61,199 nucleotides of DNA from NCBI GenBank assembly GCA_002633005.1, contig NMRA01001064.1:1-61199 (forward strand). The letters run 5' to 3'. A program made the position numbers and the translations under genes. The DNA is from Phoronis australis (lineage: Eukaryota > Phoronida > Phoronidae). Shown piece after piece: positions 59,345 to 61,199 of the stretch. Within the stretch, counting starts at the first letter, position 1. Every line of letters starts with the position of its first letter. The notes beneath the pieces were generated by a model, which saw nothing but the letters and a program-made list of their open reading frames with translations, searched no databases and was not told the origin of the DNA.

Positions 59345-59620
59345 AAGTCAAAGCCAGTAGTAATCCATGCGCACATCCAAGAGGGGAGGCTCGGGGAGCT
59401 CAAATGAGCCTCATTTGGTGAAGAAGGCAAAAAGGTCCGCCTCAGAGAAACTAAAATTCCGAGAAAACGAGACTTAAGTCCACAGGAATTCGGCACGAAT
59501 GCACAATTCATAGGTCTCAACGCAGCACCCCGTTTTTTAGTCCCCTTTTTCAGTAAAAGATCCACAAACTGAAAAATTCGAGTCCCTGTATTTTAGACTG
59601 GGTGCGCGCGCATGTAATCT
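59345..59620 (-). repeat. Dispersed repeat, copy 2 (partner of 17035-17305)
   Basis: The reverse complement repeats the order of blocks at 17035-17305. The 101-codon minus-strand frame here is a by-product of the repeat, not a gene. Confidence 0.7.
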
Positions 59621-61199
59621 ATGCTTGACTAAAACTGAAATTTAGGCGTTTTCGACAGTGGTTGTTTAATCCAATTCGTAGAATAAGTCGGAAGTGTTCG
59701 CGATATGCATTGCCATTTTACAGGTATTCAAATACTTTGAAAGTTCGTTGTCGTTTTAAGTACACAACTCAGAAGGTTTTGTTGTCTTCATTTCACCAAC
59801 CAAGGAGTAATATCTTGTCCAGTTTACCACCAAAGTGTATAGCTGCTAATGTCAACAGCATTGCCCCAAGTTTTGTTTTTTACTTGCTGTGCTTTTATAT
59901 GCTCAAAAATATCAGTTATGGTATCACCTAAATGTTTTACTTTGCCATTAGAACCATTTGTCATTTAGTCATTACACTTTGTTGAGAGCTGAGAAGCAAT
60001 TTTTTGTAAGCCTATCGAGGACGTCAACCATTGACTGGCGGTAGGTTTCATGAAAATCCAAACCTTAGGTCAAATACTGTTTTATTTGTCTAAATTTTTT
60101 ACCGAATAAGAAAAGATTTAGCAAGCTGGACGCTAATATCTATCTGATATTCAGCCTTCGAATTGGCGCCAAGTACAAAAATGTATTAGCGACTTATTGA
60201 ATATGACATGTACCGCTATGGCAAGATTAATTGAACTCACAAGCAAAAATTATTATCCTGTCATTTATTGATTACAAACTCGTTTGATTAAAAATAGTAT
60301 TGCCTCCTACTTTCTCACAAATAATCCAGCTTAGTGAACATTCAGTGCGTAATTGCTGGAATCAGTTGATTTTGACCAAATGAGTAATTAATGTCACGTG
60401 AGTGCGACACGAGACTAAAACGTTACCACGATAATGGCCGTGAACTTGTCGACCATCTTTTTGAGTGAAACAGCTGCTGTTTCATTATTAAGCAGAACAT
60501 CACTTGAAAAATTTCGTTTTGATGAAAAAGACAACAAAGTTTATATTGCTCCTAAAACCCGAGGTTAACGAGTAGCGCAAATCACAAAATAGTCCACCTG
60601 AAACCACTTTTTCCAAAGCTCTCAAATTTGGAAGACTTAGTTGAATGAATCTATCTGCCCATGCAAACGTTTCTTTACTTGTCCAATTCTTTCCATCGTC
60701 TATAGATGCGTGGGATTCGTTGTTCGGGTAGTCTGATTCCGTACCTCAGAAAAATTCAAAACATGTTTGCAAAAGACGGTCTGACGTCTTTCAAGATTCT
60801 TTAGTAATTATGACTTGTTTTGTGACAATTAAGTTTCTGCATGAAACACGCAACTCGACCACTGGGAACGCAATTAAAGAGTTTGGTTGAAGTATTTACG
60901 TAATGCTTAATCATCTATACTAAAACCCGCAATAAATTGCTCGATATGCAGCAATGCATCGCTCACAATTCTCTTTTATTAGCATTGATCAAAAGCAGTT
61001 ATTGCAGCGGTCTAATTCAACATTTGGTGAACACGCGAGTGACGGATATTGTACGACTACAGTCTATCGTAAGCACACCGGTGAGTGTGATCAGTTACAT
61101 AGCTTCCGGCAGCTCTCAACAATTGAGTCAGTATGGCAATATAATTTTGCTACTAACTTTGATACGAACTACAATCAAAATACTATTTCCTATCGCTCT
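59621..61199. other. Intergenic or intronic end of window, no feature seen
   Basis: AT-rich. The 89-codon frame at 59662-59931 has no motif. Introns of the EF-hand gene could extend here. Confidence 0.45.

Noticed and set aside
59260-59565. 101-codon minus-strand frame
   Set aside because: Lies inside a dispersed repeat whose other copy at 17035 is interrupted, so the frame is not conserved.
1-61199. Bacterial-style features (operons, ribosome binding sites, CRISPR, IS elements)
   Set aside because: Coding sequence is split by spliceosomal introns and the tandem repeats lack CRISPR-like unit and spacer structure, so none applies.

Overview
The window is AT-rich animal nuclear DNA. It has GT-AG introns, small coding exons in long non-coding stretches, CA/GT microsatellites and many decayed terminal-inverted-repeat elements. 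Nothing is bacterial. The codon-level signal fits an invertebrate metazoan, possibly marine, but the species cannot be fixed from the sequence. One N at 25364 inside a CA tract marks a draft assembly.

Region 1 (1-23675, + strand) is dominated by one gene. Fifteen exons between 1935 and 23675 join in frame into the C-terminal 653 residues of an M1-family zinc aminopeptidase (aminopeptidase N type). The GAMEN exopeptidase motif, HEXXH-x18-E zinc site and catalytic Tyr are all present. The 5' exons (cytosolic tail, membrane anchor, N-terminal beta domain) lie before the window. Its introns hold a tRNA-like fragment, fold-back elements, a possible THAP remnant, dispersed repeats and, in the last intron, a dense cluster of short palindromes with co-varying arms.

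Region 2 (23676-41357) has no convincing intact gene. It contains two full-length copies of a TTAA-flanked non-autonomous DNA transposon (a third, truncated copy lies at 50664), a 22-bp inverted repeat beside a CA-tract hairpin, a decayed C2H2 zinc-finger cluster (32839-33075), several MITE-like elements and a decayed 2.35-kb transposon with ORF remnants on the minus strand (34337-36691).

Region 3 (41358-46963, + strand) holds a small three-exon gene. It has a TATA box, a non-coding first exon, then two coding exons for a 91-residue secreted peptide with a signal sequence and six cysteines. I do not recognise the family. The cysteine layout faintly recalls the N-terminal cluster of opioid-type neuropeptide precursors, but there is no opioid core.

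Region 4 (46964-61199) is mostly repeats (long inverted repeat at 48201-48411, TTAA-flanked element at 49348-50007, 15-, 30- and 14-bp tandem arrays). It also has two minus-strand exons (57943-57650 and 56858-56773) of an EF-hand protein whose two calcium loops are exactly 24 residues apart, the canonical spacing. The rest of that gene was not located. There is no operon-like logic: the three supported genes look like independent transcription units.
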